A stretch of DNA of 64,000 nt from Pelagibius sp. CAU 1746 (GTDB lineage: Bacteria; Pseudomonadota; Alphaproteobacteria; Kiloniellales; Kiloniellaceae), in contig NZ_JBDOQT010000001.1 of the NCBI RefSeq assembly GCF_039839785.1, forward strand, positions 1,488,001 through 1,552,000, given 5' to 3'. Positions 31,957 to 43,669 of this stretch are shown here, piece by piece. Each line of letters starts with the position of its first letter. Position 1 is the first letter of the stretch. A program made the position numbers and the translations under genes. The notes under the pieces are model-generated. The model searched no databases and was not told the origin of the DNA. It was given only the letters and a program-made list of their open reading frames with translations.

Positions 31957-33378
31957 ATGTCGAAAAGCAGCGTTCCGTTCTTTCGGCGGCTCTCTGTGAA
32001 ACAGGCCCAAGTTGCAGTCGCACTGGCCTTGGTGATCGGTCTTGTCTTCGCAACTACTCAGATCCTCCTTGATGCCAGTGAAGAACAGGAGCGGCTTCGT
32101 CGGGATGCGGAAGCGATTCTGGACTATTCGGAGCGGACGGCTGCTAGGGCTGCCTACCGGCTCGACACCTTGGCCGCGCAGGAGCTCGCCGAGAGCCTGC
32201 TGAGCGATCCGGCCATCGTGCTGGTTCAATTGACGGACGACTTCGGGGACCAGTTGGCGCGAGTGCAGCGAGCGGTCGACCCGGATCAGTCGGCCATTGC
32301 GGGCTTCCTGCTCGGGTCCGACACGGTTTCCTTTTCCCGCGTCCTCAGGGTCCGAGAGCCGGAGGCCAACGTCGGCGATCTGCTGATCAAGCTCGACCCT
32401 GTCGCCGCTGCGCCCGGATTTGAAAAGAGGACCATCAACGCGATGATCTCCGGCGTCGCGAAGAGCATGCTGCTCTCCGTGATTCTGCTGATCGTCTATC
32501 AAGCTATGGTGACCCAGCGAATTACCAGGCTGGCTGAGTCGGTCCGTGTTGCGAAGCAGCCATCGGATTTGCCGGCGAAGGGCGACGAACTGGACCACTT
32601 GAGCCAGCAGATGAAGCAGTGGTCGGACGAACTCAGGGCAGCGGCCGGGCGGGCGGAGATCGCAAACAATGCCAAGTCGATCTTTCTGGCCTCAATGAGC
32701 CACGAGATGCGGACGCCTCTCAACGCCATCATCGGCTTTGCCGAGGCGTTGGAGCTGGGGATCGGCGCCGATAGTGAGGTGTGCCGCCGCGCCTATCTGG
32801 AAAACATCATTAAGGGCGGCCGCCTGCTCAGTACTTTACTCGGGGATATCCTCGATTTTGCACGGGTCGAAGCCGGTTCGATCGATCTTGATCTTGTTCT
32901 TTTGTGTCCCGCGGAGGAAATCGAGAGCAGTCTGTGGCTGATCCGTGAACTTGTCGAACAGGAAGGGCTTACCCTGTTTACGAGCGTGCAGACGGACCAG
33001 AGGATCATGGCGGATCGCGCGCGCCTGCGGCAGATTGTTCTCAACTTCGTATCCAATGCGGTGAAGTACAACAAGGCTGGAGGGCATGTCGAGGTTGGTT
33101 GCGAAGCCATGCCCAACGGTGTGCTCCGCTGTTTTGTCCGGGACAGCGGCATCGGCGTTCCGCGAGAGAAGATGAGCGGGATTTTCGACGAGTTCGATCG
33201 CGGGGAGAATCAGTGCAGAGATATACCCGGCGCCGGCCTGGGATTGTCGATTTCCAAGGTTCTGACCGAAGTCATGGGCGGCAAGGTCGGCTGCGAGAGC
33301 AAGCCCGGTGAAGGATCGGTTTTCTGGGCGGAGTTTCCCATCGTGTATGCCGAAGAGGAATCGGCCGTGGCTGAATAG
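31957..33378 (+). CDS. orphan membrane sensor histidine kinase
   Basis: A 473-residue kinase. It has transmembrane helix 1 (about 17-37), a periplasmic sensor region of about 125 residues (rich in Asp/Glu, no family recognised), helix 2 (about 165-184), a short HAMP-like stretch, and HisKA with His249 in SMSHEMRTPLNAIIGFAEAL. The HATPase domain has IVLNFVSNAVKYN, RDSGIGVP, FDEFDR and GAGLGLSISKVL. There is no receiver domain and no response regulator within the neighbouring genes. The start behind gaag is the best of two in-frame ATGs. The divergent solute-binding protein gene is the natural candidate for its ligand-binding partner. Confidence 0.86.
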   Translation: MSKSSVPFFRRLSVKQAQVAVALALVIGLVFATTQILLDASEEQERLRRDAEAILDYSERTAARAAYRLDTLAAQELAESLLSDPAIVLVQLTDDFGDQLARVQRAVDPDQSAIAGFLLGSDTVSFSRVLRVREPEANVGDLLIKLDPVAAAPGFEKRTINAMISGVAKSMLLSVILLIVYQAMVTQRITRLAESVRVAKQPSDLPAKGDELDHLSQQMKQWSDELRAAAGRAEIANNAKSIFLASMSHEMRTPLNAIIGFAEALELGIGADSEVCRRAYLENIIKGGRLLSTLLGDILDFARVEAGSIDLDLVLLCPAEEIESSLWLIRELVEQEGLTLFTSVQTDQRIMADRARLRQIVLNFVSNAVKYNKAGGHVEVGCEAMPNGVLRCFVRDSGIGVPREKMSGIFDEFDRGENQCRDIPGAGLGLSISKVLTEVMGGKVGCESKPGEGSVFWAEFPIVYAEEESAVAE

Positions 33379-34040
33379 GAGCCGGTTCGCGCGACGCGGC
33401 TTCCAGTCGGGGTTGTGCAGTTGGCGCAGATGGGCGTCGCGATACAGTGAATGGCGGAGATCCATCCGTGCTTGGCTTCACGGTATCGGTTCTGCTCTAC
33501 GGAGTGCGCCCGGCTGAGGGAGGGCGTGACGATTCCCACAGCAAGGCATGCGAGATGGCGCTAGTTATGAGGTGAGCATTCTTTTCGGCAGTTTTTTGGT
33601 ACCCGCTTTCCGACGGCTTTCCTGCAATTCCAGGAGGCATTGATGAATAAGATTGAACCCGGGCACCCGAGAGTCGAAGTCGATAGTTCGCGCTACGAAT
33701 TCTCGCCACTCGTGAGTCTCGTGCTGGAAACGGCGACATGGATCCATCAACGCCATGCGAAGCGAGGTAGGTCCCAGGTCTCTCCAAGCGACCGTTTCGG
33801 CGCGCCGCCGTCGCTATTGCGGGTCGTCGGCCGTGAGCCGTCCTCGCCCTTCGGAACCCGGACAAGCAAGACTTGGCGGCGGCACTCTTGACCGCCTGAA
33901 CCTCTCGCGAGGTTCGTGTGATCTTGCATCATCCAGAAAGTTGGCCTGAGTCGCCTTCAGGTCGGGAGTAACCCCGGAGATAAAACCGCCAGGCGGCCGG
34001 GTCTGGGTTGGCAAGCGGACTTTGCGAGTTACCGTCTGGC
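33379..34040. other. gene-poor stretch between kinase and ligA
   Basis: A 662-base region with no recognisable gene family on either strand. Frames here are short and show no coherent protein, apart from a possible small gene at 33643-33891. It may be the remains of decayed genes at the edge of the accessory kinase locus. Confidence 0.55.
33643..33891 (+). CDS. possible small protein with ideal ribosome-binding site
   Basis: An 82-codon frame preceded by a perfect AGGAGG 5 bases before its ATG. The first 40 residues (MNKIEPGHPRVEVDSSRYEF, then SPLVSLVLETATWIHQRHAKR) look protein-like, with one amphipathic helix. The second half is Arg/Ser/Pro-rich and could be out-of-frame readthrough of a decayed gene. 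I do not recognise a family. Confidence 0.35.
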   Translation: MNKIEPGHPRVEVDSSRYEFSPLVSLVLETATWIHQRHAKRGRSQVSPSDRFGAPPSLLRVVGREPSSPFGTRTSKTWRRHS

Positions 34041-36236
<2,196 letters not shown>

Positions 36237-37895
36237 TCATGTGGCGCCGATCAAGCGCTCGGCGGCGGCGCGGGCTTCTTCGGTGATCTCGGCGCCGGAA
36301 AGCATGCGCGCGATTTCCTCGCGGCGGTCGCCGGCGCTCAACTGGTCGACCTGGGTCGCGACCTGCTTGCCGGTCATGCGTTTGACCACCTGCCAGTGCT
36401 GGGTGCCGCGGGCGGCGACCTGGGGGCTGTGGGTGATGACCAGTACCTGACGGTCGCGCGCCAGGCGTTCCAGGCGCTCGCCCACCGCGTGGGCGGTGGC
36501 GCCGCCGACGCCGCTGTCGACTTCGTCGAAGACCAGGCTGCGCTCCGGGTTGAGGCTGGCCAGGACAACCTTGATGGCCAGCAGGAAGCGCGCCAACTCG
36601 CCGCCCGAGGCGATGCGCCCCAGGGGACCCGGCGCGCTGCCCGGGTTGGTCGCCACCTCGAAGGCGATGCGGTCCAGGCCCTGCGCGGTCCAATCATCCT
36701 CTTCCAGGCGTTCCAGCCTGGTGCGGAAGACCGCGCGCTCCAGCTTCAGCGGCGGCAGCTCGGCCATCACCGCCTTGTCCAGGGCGGCGGCGGCCTTGGC
36801 GCGCTGCTTCGACAGTGCCTCGGCGTTCTCGACATACTTGCGGCGCGCTTCGGCGGTTTCCTTGGCCAGCCGGGTCAGCTCCGCCTCGCCGCCGTCGATG
36901 GAGGCGAGGCGTGCGGCCAGTTCGTCGCGCAGGGCCGGCAAGCTGTCGACTTCGGTGTGATGCTTGCGGGCCATGTCCTGCAGCGCGAAGTAGCGTTCCT
37001 CCACGGCCTCCAGGTCGTCGGCCTCCAGCTCCATGTCGCTGGCGAAGGAGTTCAACTGGGCCAGCGCTTCCTCGCTTTCCGCGGCGGCGCGCTGCAGCGC
37101 GTCCAGGGCCGGGGTCAGGGCCTCGCCGGCGGTGGGGGCGATGCGCTCCAGGGCGCGCAGGGCGCGGCCCAGGGCCGGCTCGGCGCCGGTTTCGATCTCG
37201 CCCGCCGCCGCGTTCAGGCCCTCGACCAGCTTTTCGCGGTGCATCAGGCGGTTGCGCTTCTCGCCCAGCTCCGTCTCCTCGCCAGGGCGCGGGTCGAGGC
37301 TGTCCAACTCCTCCACCGCGTGGCGCAGGAAGGCCTCGTCGCGTTGGGCCTCGGTCAGACGCCGCGCCGCTGCCTCGCGGGCCGCCAGGGCGTCCTGCCA
37401 GGCGCGCCAGGCCTCACGCAGGGCGCGCGCGGGGGCCTGCAGGCGGCCGTAGGCGTCCAGCAGGTCGCGGTGGGTCGCCGGGTCCATCAGGCCGCGCTGG
37501 TCGAACTGGCCCTGAATCTCCATGAGGCAGTCGGCGAGCTGGCGCAGCAGGCCGGCGGAAGCCGCCTGGTCGTTGACGAAGGCGCGGCTGCGGCCGTCCT
37601 TGGTCAGCACCCGGCGCAGCACCAGCAGGTCCTCCGCCTCGATGTCCTGTTCGGCCAGGACCGCGCGTGCGGGGTGGTCATCGGAGATTTCAAAGGCCGC
37701 GGTGACGCTGGCCTGGTCGGCGCCGGGGCGCAGCAGGCGCGCATCGGCGCGGTTCCCCAGGGCGAAGCCCAGGGAGTCGAGCAGAATGGACTTGCCCGCC
37801 CCCGTCTCCCCGGTCAGGACGCCGAGGCCGTGATCGAAGGCCAAGTCAAGCTTCTCGATGATGACGACATTGCGGATCGACAGGCTGACCAGCAT
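36237..37895 (-). CDS. recN: DNA repair protein RecN
   Basis: A 552-residue SMC-like ATPase used in recombinational repair of double-strand breaks. Walker A is GETGAGKSILLDSL (about 29-42). A long Ala/Glu/Arg-rich coiled coil fills about 150-390, and the C-terminal head has the signature RIASGGELARFLLAIK, Walker B SLVFDEVDSGVGG and VITHSPQVAARG. The start ATG follows ggatgggtga. It lies 31 bases after bamD and 33 before ligA on the same strand, a neighbourhood shared by many alphaproteobacteria. Confidence 0.95.
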   Translation of the reverse strand: MLVSLSIRNVVIIEKLDLAFDHGLGVLTGETGAGKSILLDSLGFALGNRADARLLRPGADQASVTAAFEISDDHPARAVLAEQDIEAEDLLVLRRVLTKDGRSRAFVNDQAASAGLLRQLADCLMEIQGQFDQRGLMDPATHRDLLDAYGRLQAPARALREAWRAWQDALAAREAAARRLTEAQRDEAFLRHAVEELDSLDPRPGEETELGEKRNRLMHREKLVEGLNAAAGEIETGAEPALGRALRALERIAPTAGEALTPALDALQRAAAESEEALAQLNSFASDMELEADDLEAVEERYFALQDMARKHHTEVDSLPALRDELAARLASIDGGEAELTRLAKETAEARRKYVENAEALSKQRAKAAAALDKAVMAELPPLKLERAVFRTRLERLEEDDWTAQGLDRIAFEVATNPGSAPGPLGRIASGGELARFLLAIKVVLASLNPERSLVFDEVDSGVGGATAHAVGERLERLARDRQVLVITHSPQVAARGTQHWQVVKRMTGKQVATQVDQLSAGDRREEIARMLSGAEITEEARAAAERLIGAT

Positions 37896-37926
37896 TCACC
37901 CATCCTGGACCGAGACAAGAGCGCCT

Positions 37927-38781
37927 TTAGAAAATGCCGGAAATCCAGGAACCTTCGCTGTCTTCCGGACGCAGATTCTCGCCGGTCAGCAGGGCGTAGC
38001 TATCGATGTACCACTCGCTGCCCGGAAAGTTGTGGCCCAGCACCGCCGCCGTCGCCTTGGCCTCGTCGACGATGCCCATGGCCAGGTAGCACTCGACCAG
38101 GCGGTGCAGGGCCTCGGGCACGTGGGTCGTCGTCTGGTAGCGCTCGATCACCGTACGGAAGCGGTTGATGGCGGCCAGGAACTCGCTGCGGCCCTGATAG
38201 AAGCGCCCGATGGCCATGTGCTTGCCGGCCAGGTGGTCGAGCGCCAGGTCGATCTTCAGCTCGGCGTCGCGGGCATATTTGCTGTTCGGGAAACGGCGGA
38301 CCAGCTCTTCCAGTGAGGTGAGCGCCTCGGCGGTCATCTTCTGATCGCGCCGCACGTCGGAGATCTGCTCATAGTAGCTGATCGCCTTCAGGTAATAGGC
38401 ATAGGCGACGTCGGGGCTGCCGGGGTGCAGCTCGATGAAACGGTCCAGCGCGTTGATCGCCTCGTCGTAGGAATTTTCCTGGTAGAAGGCATAGGCGGCC
38501 ATGAGCTGGGCCTTGGAGGCCCACTCGGAGTAGGGGTGCTGGCGTTCGACCTCGTCGAAGAGGCGTGCGGCCTCCTCGTAGTCACCGGCCTGCATGGCGT
38601 TCATGGCGCCGTTGTAGAGCTCCTCGACCGGTTTTTCGACGTAGACCGGGCGCTCGTCGGAACTGCAGGCGGCCAGGGCCAAGCCCAGCAGCGCCGCGGT
38701 GGCCAGGCGGCTCAGCCGATGCGGCAAGCTTCGGCGGCGCGGCCGTGCGGCGCCGAAGAGGTTGATTGTGCGGTCGCTCAT
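37927..38781 (-). CDS. bamD: outer-membrane assembly lipoprotein BamD
   Basis: A 284-residue lipoprotein of the BAM complex, which inserts beta-barrel proteins in the outer membrane. Basic N region, then lipobox ALAACS with Cys39. Tetratricopeptide-like repeats follow: ELYNGAMNAMQAGDYEEAARLFDEVERQHPYSEWASKAQLM, then INALDRFIELHPGSPDVAYAYYLKAISYYEQISDVRRDQ, a BamD hallmark. The N region before the hydrophobic core is longer than usual (about 25 residues). It lies between lpxC and recN. Confidence 0.95.
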   Translation of the reverse strand: MSDRTINLFGAARPRRRSLPHRLSRLATAALLGLALAACSSDERPVYVEKPVEELYNGAMNAMQAGDYEEAARLFDEVERQHPYSEWASKAQLMAAYAFYQENSYDEAINALDRFIELHPGSPDVAYAYYLKAISYYEQISDVRRDQKMTAEALTSLEELVRRFPNSKYARDAELKIDLALDHLAGKHMAIGRFYQGRSEFLAAINRFRTVIERYQTTTHVPEALHRLVECYLAMGIVDEAKATAAVLGHNFPGSEWYIDSYALLTGENLRPEDSEGSWISGIF

Positions 38782-38997
38782 GATTTCCCGTACCCCGGGG
38801 TGCCAGGCGCCTGTGCGGCGCGCCCCCGAACGAATCCCTGCCTTGGTAGGTGTCAGTCCAGGCGACTATAGGTCCAAGCGGCGGACGCCTCAAGCGGGCT
38901 CATGGCGCCCGAAAGGAGTGAAAAGCGCTCTGTTTTCGTGGCTTGGCGGGGCCGCCGGCGCCGCGGGCCCTGGCGCGGGAAATCCGTAAAGAAACGA

Positions 38998-39029
38998 AAA
39001 CGCCGCCGGCCGGGAGGCAGGCGGCGTTT
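38998..39029 (-). terminator. intrinsic terminator after lpxC
   Basis: A 10-base stem (AAACGCCGCC with GGCGGCGTTT) and a 12-base loop. On the minus strand the 3' arm runs into TTTTCGTTTCTTT. It lies 24 bases past the lpxC stop, separating lpxC from bamD. Confidence 0.85.
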
Positions 39030-39053
39030 CAGCCCCGAGACCGGCGGCAGCCG

Positions 39054-40004
39054 TCAGGCGCGGGCCGCGACCGCCCGGTCGGGCTGGGTCTGGGCCCCGG
39101 CGGCGCCGTGGCTGGTGGTGAGCTCGGTCCACTCCCAGGCGCCTTCCTCGGCGAAGAGGGTCTGCAGCAGGCGCAGGGTCAGGGCGTGGCCCGCCCGGTC
39201 GCCTTGGAAATGTCCGATGATCGGGGTGCCGGCCAGGTAGAGATCTCCGATCGAATCCAGCACCTTGTGGCGCACGAACTCGTTGGGGAAACGCAGCCCC
39301 TCCTCGTTCACGATCTCATGGCCGTTGACCACGATGGCGTTCTCCAGGGAGCCGCCGCGGGCCAGGCCCATGGCGCGCATCTTCTCGATGTCCTGGGCCA
39401 GGCCGAAGGTCCGCGCCCGGGCCACATCGCGCTTGAAGGAACTTTCGTCCACCTCGGTGAACCATTCCTGGCGGCCGATCAGGGTTTCGGAAAACTCGAT
39501 CTCGAAGCCGACGGTAAAGCTGCTGCCCGGCGCCAGCGAGGCGGCGCGGTGCGGCTCGGCGACCGAAACTTCTTCAAGAATGCGCAGCGCCCGGCGCGGG
39601 CTGTTCTGGACCGTGATCCCGGCGCATTCAATGAGAAACACGAAGGGCGCGGCGCTGCCGTCCATGATCGGCACTTCCGGGCCGTTCAGCTCGATGACGG
39701 CGTTGTCGATGCCGCAGCCGCTGAGCGCCGACATCAGGTGCTCGATGGTGGCGATCTGGTTGCCCTTGGGGTCCACCAGGGTCGTGCAGAGCGGCGTCTC
39801 GATGGCGTTGCGCCAGCTCGCGAGAACCTCGCTGCCGCCGGCCGCGTCGGTGCGCCGGAACACGATGCCGGTGTCCGCCTCAGCCGGATGCAGCATCATG
39901 CTCACCTTGGCGCCGCTGTGAAGCGCGACTCCGGAGCAGTTGATGGAGTTTTTCAGCGTCCGCTGGCGAACGACATGTCCTGTCGAAGCGCTGTCTGCTG
40001 CCAT
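39054..40004 (-). CDS. lpxC: UDP-3-O-acyl-N-acetylglucosamine deacetylase LpxC
   Basis: A 316-residue zinc deacetylase for the committed step of lipid A synthesis, in the cytoplasm. Zinc-binding and catalytic motifs: His89 in TIEHLMSAL, His and Asp in VRHKVLDSIGDLYLAG (about 247-251) and the catalytic His in IGHFQGDRAGHAL. The N-terminal QRTLKNSINCSGVALHSG is typical. It follows ftsZ in transcription order, as in E. coli, with 300 bases between that probably hold its promoter. Confidence 0.96.
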   Translation of the reverse strand: MAADSASTGHVVRQRTLKNSINCSGVALHSGAKVSMMLHPAEADTGIVFRRTDAAGGSEVLASWRNAIETPLCTTLVDPKGNQIATIEHLMSALSGCGIDNAVIELNGPEVPIMDGSAAPFVFLIECAGITVQNSPRRALRILEEVSVAEPHRAASLAPGSSFTVGFEIEFSETLIGRQEWFTEVDESSFKRDVARARTFGLAQDIEKMRAMGLARGGSLENAIVVNGHEIVNEEGLRFPNEFVRHKVLDSIGDLYLAGTPIIGHFQGDRAGHALTLRLLQTLFAEEGAWEWTELTTSHGAAGAQTQPDRAVAARA

Positions 40005-40305
40005 GGTATCCGTCTCAATCCTGAGGTTGACCGACCAAACTAAGCCACGAAACTACGTCACGAATATCGGCAAGCCGTCGCATCTGTTTCACCTGGGATC
40101 CGCGGAAATCCGCGGCTTTCGGCGCCGGCGACGATCTTGCTGGGAACCCCCAATCAAAAACCCACTAACAAGTAGGGGGACTATAGAAAGCCCCCCTCAA
40201 GTACTCAAATCACTCTTTGTTACAATATGTTACCGCGATGCAAAGAACGCGGAACGCTAGTACGCCGCAAGGAAAGGTTTTATCCCTTCCTTGCGGCGCC
40301 GAGCG
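40005..40305. other. ftsZ-lpxC intergenic region
   Basis: A 301-base gap with no coding frame that convinces. It holds the hairpin that follows ftsZ, an AT-rich stretch (40140-40260) and the presumed lpxC promoter, which I cannot place exactly. Confidence 0.6.
40263..40298 (-). terminator. strong hairpin after ftsZ
   Basis: A 15-base stem (CGCCGCAAGGAA... with ...TTCCTTGCGGCG, one mismatch) and a 6-base loop, starting 7 bases past the ftsZ stop. No T-run follows on the minus strand, so it may pause, stabilise the mRNA end or terminate weakly. Confidence 0.6.
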
Positions 40306-42264
40306 TCAGTTCGCCTGCCGGCGCAGGAAGGCCGGGATGTCCAGCAGATCTTCTTCCGCTTGGCTGTGGCCGATCCGTTCGGCCGGGTCCAAGCCGGCCA
40401 AGCGCGGCTGTGCCGTGGCCGCCGGCTGGGCGGGCTGAGCGGCGGCGGGCCGGCCGGTATCCGCCCGGCCGGGTGCCGCCGAGGGCCGCTCCGGCTGGGC
40501 CGGGGAAGCGCCGCGCGCCGCCATCGGCCGCGGCGCGTCGGCCTGCGGGGCGCGGGCGGCGGTCTCGCTGCCTTGGGCGGCGGTCAGGGCGCGGGCGGCC
40601 CCGGTCACCTTGGCGAAGAGGCTCTGGCGCGGAGCCGGGGGCGCGGCCCGCGGCGCCTCGCGGCTTTCCGCACGCGGTTCCGGGCGCGTTTCCGGGCGGG
40701 CCTCGGCGGCCGGCTCGCGGCGCGCGAGCTGCGGGTTCGCTTCGCTCCGGGCCGCCGGGTGCTCGGGGCGGGCCGCATTGGCCAGCGCCGCCTCGGCGAA
40801 GGGATCCGGCTCGGCGTGCAGGAACCCGGCCGTGCCGTCTTCGTCCTGCTCCGGCTCGGCCGGCGCCGGGGCGATGAAGCTATCCTCCTCGGCCTTGGCC
40901 TGCGGGGGCAGGTTCGCTTCCGGCTGCGGCATGGCCACGGCCGGACCGGCCGCCGCGGCGTAGAGTTCGGCATTCATGGCCGCGTTGCCCGCCAGCGGAT
41001 ACTTGGTGTGCGGAAAGCCGGCACCGGCGTGGCCGCCCGAGGGCTGGCCCGACATCGGCTGGCCCGACATCGGCTGGCCCGACATCGGCTGACTGGACAC
41101 CGCTTGACCGGCGGAGGGCTGGCTGGCCGAGGGCTGGCCGAAGAGACCGCCTTCGGCGGCCACCGACGCGCCCGCCGCCGCGACGGAAGCCGTCGCCGCG
41201 CCGGCGCCGCTGCCGGCGCTGGGAGCATTGTCCACATGGCGGGCCTTCTGGCCGCCGACGACGCTGAGGGTGATCGGCTTCGGCCGGGTCTCGGCGTCGA
41301 CGTCGATGCCGGTGGCGACCACGGAGACCCGCATGTTGCCTTCCATCGATTGGTCGAAGGTGGAGCCGAAGATGATGTTGGCTTCCGGGTCGACCTCGTC
41401 GCGGATGCGGTTGGCGGCCTCGTCGACCTCGAAGAGGGTGAGGTCCATGCCGCCGGTGATGTTGATGAGCACGCCGCGGGCGCCCTTCATCGAAACGTCG
41501 TCGAGCAGCGGGTTGGAGATCGCGGCCTCGGCGGCGGCGATGGCGCGGCCTTCGCCCTCGGCTTCGCCGGTGCCCATCATGGCCTTGCCCATCTCGGACA
41601 TCACCGCGCGGATGTCGGCGAAGTCCAGGTTGATCATGCCCGGGTTCACCATCAGGTCGGTGACCCCGCGCACGCCGGAGTTCAGAACGTCGTCGGCCAT
41701 CTTGAAGGCGTCGGCGAAGGTCGTCTTCTCGTTGGCGACGCGGAACAGGTTCTGGTTCGGGATGATGATCAGCGTGTCGACGTACTGGGTCAGCTCGTTG
41801 ATGCCCGATTCCGCCAGGCGCATCCGGTGCACGCCCTCGAAGTGGAAGGGCTTGGTCACCACGCCGACGGTCAGGATACCCGCCTCGCGCGCCGCCCGGG
41901 CGATGACCGGCGCCGCCCCGGTGCCGGTGCCGCCGCCCATGCCGGCGGTGATGAAGACCATGTGCTGGCCCTCGATATCGGTGAGGATCTCGTCCAGCGC
42001 CTCTTCAGCCGCCGCGCGCCCGATGTCGGGGCGCGAACCGGCGCCCAGGCCCTGGGTGATGTTGCGGCCCAGCTGGATCCGCCGTTCGCAGAGCGACTGG
42101 GTCAGCGCCTGCGCATCGGTGTTGGTGATCAGGAATTCGACACCATCCAGGTTGCTCTGGATCATGTTGTTGACGGCGTTGCCGCCGGCTCCGCCTACGC
42201 CGATCACCGTGATCCGCGGAGACAGGTCCGGGGCGGTTGTGGGTACGTTCAAATTGAGAGTCAT
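40306..42264 (-). CDS. ftsZ: cell division tubulin homologue FtsZ
   Basis: A 652-residue FtsZ, the GTPase that forms the division ring. The GTP-binding tubulin signature GGGTGTG is at 110-116, and the core ends near residue 325. A disordered linker of about 300 residues, rich in Pro, Ala, Gln and Glu, leads to the conserved C-terminal peptide [10 protein letters not shown] that binds FtsA and other partners. E. coli FtsZ has 383 residues; long linkers are common in alphaproteobacteria. The linker includes three perfect SGQPM repeats. The ATG follows ggaggcag. It lies 93 bases after ftsA. Confidence 0.97.
   Translation of the reverse strand: MTLNLNVPTTAPDLSPRITVIGVGGAGGNAVNNMIQSNLDGVEFLITNTDAQALTQSLCERRIQLGRNITQGLGAGSRPDIGRAAAEEALDEILTDIEGQHMVFITAGMGGGTGTGAAPVIARAAREAGILTVGVVTKPFHFEGVHRMRLAESGINELTQYVDTLIIIPNQNLFRVANEKTTFADAFKMADDVLNSGVRGVTDLMVNPGMINLDFADIRAVMSEMGKAMMGTGEAEGEGRAIAAAEAAISNPLLDDVSMKGARGVLINITGGMDLTLFEVDEAANRIRDEVDPEANIIFGSTFDQSMEGNMRVSVVATGIDVDAETRPKPITLSVVGGQKARHVDNAPSAGSGAGAATASVAAAGASVAAEGGLFGQPSASQPSAGQAVSSQPMSGQPMSGQPMSGQPSGGHAGAGFPHTKYPLAGNAAMNAELYAAAAGPAVAMPQPEANLPPQAKAEEDSFIAPAPAEPEQDEDGTAGFLHAEPDPFAEAALANAARPEHPAARSEANPQLARREPAAEARPETRPEPRAESREAPRAAPPAPRQSLFAKVTGAARALTAAQGSETAARAPQADAPRPMAARGASPAQPERPSAAPGRADTGRPAAAQPAQPAATAQPRLAGLDPAERIGHSQAEEDLLDIPAFLRRQAN
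41046..41090 (-). repeat. 15-base tandem repeat in ftsZ linker
   Basis: Three perfect copies of a 15-base unit, each encoding SGQPM, in the disordered FtsZ linker. Flanking degenerate units ([10 protein letters not shown]) suggest growth by slippage. Confidence 0.9.
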
Positions 42265-42357
42265 GTCTGCCTCCAGTTGCCTTAGACCCTAACGTCACTT
42301 CCGGCTGGGCCGGTGTTCCTTTGTTCCGATCCGGCCGGAACGTCCGTTATCTGCCTT

Positions 42358-43623
42358 CTAAAAGTGCTCACGGAGCCAATGTCCCAGGCGGCCCATCAGG
42401 CCGCTCAGCTCCCTGGGTTCCGGCGACGCCTCGCCGGGCATCGCCACGTCCGCCGTGGCGGCATAGTTCAACAGGCCCGCGCAGGTCGCGTAGGCCGGTC
42501 CTGCCGTGGCTTCGGCCAGACCGCCGACGTGCGTCGGGCGGCCGATGCGCACCTGCTTGTCCAGCACGGTCGAAGCCAGCTCGCGCGTTCCCGGCAGCTG
42601 GCAGGCGCCGCCCGTCAGCACCACCCGGCGCCCGGCGATCTTGTCGAAGCCGCTGAGCTCGAGGCGCGAGCGCACCAGCTCCAGCGTTTCCTCCACCCGC
42701 GGCTGGATGATGCCGACCAGAAGGGAGCGCGGGATCTGCTGCGATCCGGAATTCTCGTCTTCGCCCACCTGGGGCACGTCGATCAGCTCGCGCTCGTCGG
42801 TCGGGGCGGCGATGACGTGACCGTAAAGGGTCTTCATGCGCTCCGAGTGGACCAGGGGCGTCGACAGGCCGCGGGCGATGTCGCTGGTGACGTGATTGCC
42901 GCCGACCGGGATCACGTCGGTGAAGATGACGTTGTTCTCGTAGAACACCGCGATGGTGGTGGTGCCGCCGCCCATGTCGATGACGGTGACGCCGAGTTCC
43001 GTTTCGTCCTCGACCAGGCAGGCCAGGCCCGAGGCGTAGGGCGAGACCACGAAGGCCGCCGGTTCCAGGTGGCAACGCTGGATGCAGGTGCTGACGTTGC
43101 GCACCGCGCCCGCCGAGGCGGTGATGATGTGCATGTGCACGCCCAGCTGCTCGCCGAACATGCCGCGCGGGTCGCGGATGCCGCGGTTGCCGTCGATGGA
43201 ATATCCGGTCGGGATCGAATGGATCATCTGCCGGCTCTGGTCCTCGTGCTGGCGCTGCAGCTGCGTCTGGTGGCCGTAGGCCACGGCGCGCCGCAGGTCC
43301 GCCTCGCCGACCTCGTGGCCGTTCAGCGATACCTCGACCCCGACGGTGGAGGAGGCCGGGTAGCCGCCGGAGAGGTTCACCACCACGCGGTCGATGGTGG
43401 TGCCGGCCATCTGCTCGGCCGCGTGCACGGCGTTGAGGACCGAGGTCTCGGCCAGGTCCATGTCGACGATGGCGCCGCTCTTGATGCCGCGGCTGGCTTG
43501 CTGGCCGATGCCGATGACCTGCGGCCGCCCGTCGTCGTCCACGCGCGCGATGAAGCAGCAGACCTTGCTGCTGCCGACGTCGAGTGCCGCGGCGATGCCG
43601 CCTCTGACCAAACCCTTCCTCAT
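42358..43623 (-). CDS. ftsA: cell division protein FtsA
   Basis: A 421-residue actin-like protein that tethers FtsZ filaments to the membrane. Actin-fold motifs: ALDVGSSKVCCFIA near the start, VIDMGGGTTTIAVF (about 215) and VVLTGGACQLPGTRELA. The C-terminal amphipathic membrane-binding helix is GLMGRLGHWLREHF. The ATG follows gggag. It starts 46 bases after ftsQ. Confidence 0.96.
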   Translation of the reverse strand: MRKGLVRGGIAAALDVGSSKVCCFIARVDDDGRPQVIGIGQQASRGIKSGAIVDMDLAETSVLNAVHAAEQMAGTTIDRVVVNLSGGYPASSTVGVEVSLNGHEVGEADLRRAVAYGHQTQLQRQHEDQSRQMIHSIPTGYSIDGNRGIRDPRGMFGEQLGVHMHIITASAGAVRNVSTCIQRCHLEPAAFVVSPYASGLACLVEDETELGVTVIDMGGGTTTIAVFYENNVIFTDVIPVGGNHVTSDIARGLSTPLVHSERMKTLYGHVIAAPTDERELIDVPQVGEDENSGSQQIPRSLLVGIIQPRVEETLELVRSRLELSGFDKIAGRRVVLTGGACQLPGTRELASTVLDKQVRIGRPTHVGGLAEATAGPAYATCAGLLNYAATADVAMPGEASPEPRELSGLMGRLGHWLREHF

Positions 43624-43669
43624 GCGGCGCTCCCGGTTCCTCCTTGGATGCTCAGCGCGCGTTCGCGGC

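Noticed and set aside
33497-33932. Minus-strand frames in the gap before ligA
   Set aside because: Arg/Ser/Pro-rich translations with no ribosome-binding site and no family resemblance.
41046-41090. Possible CRISPR-like repeat in ftsZ
   Set aside because: Units are directly adjacent with no spacers and in frame with the protein; it is a coding tandem repeat.
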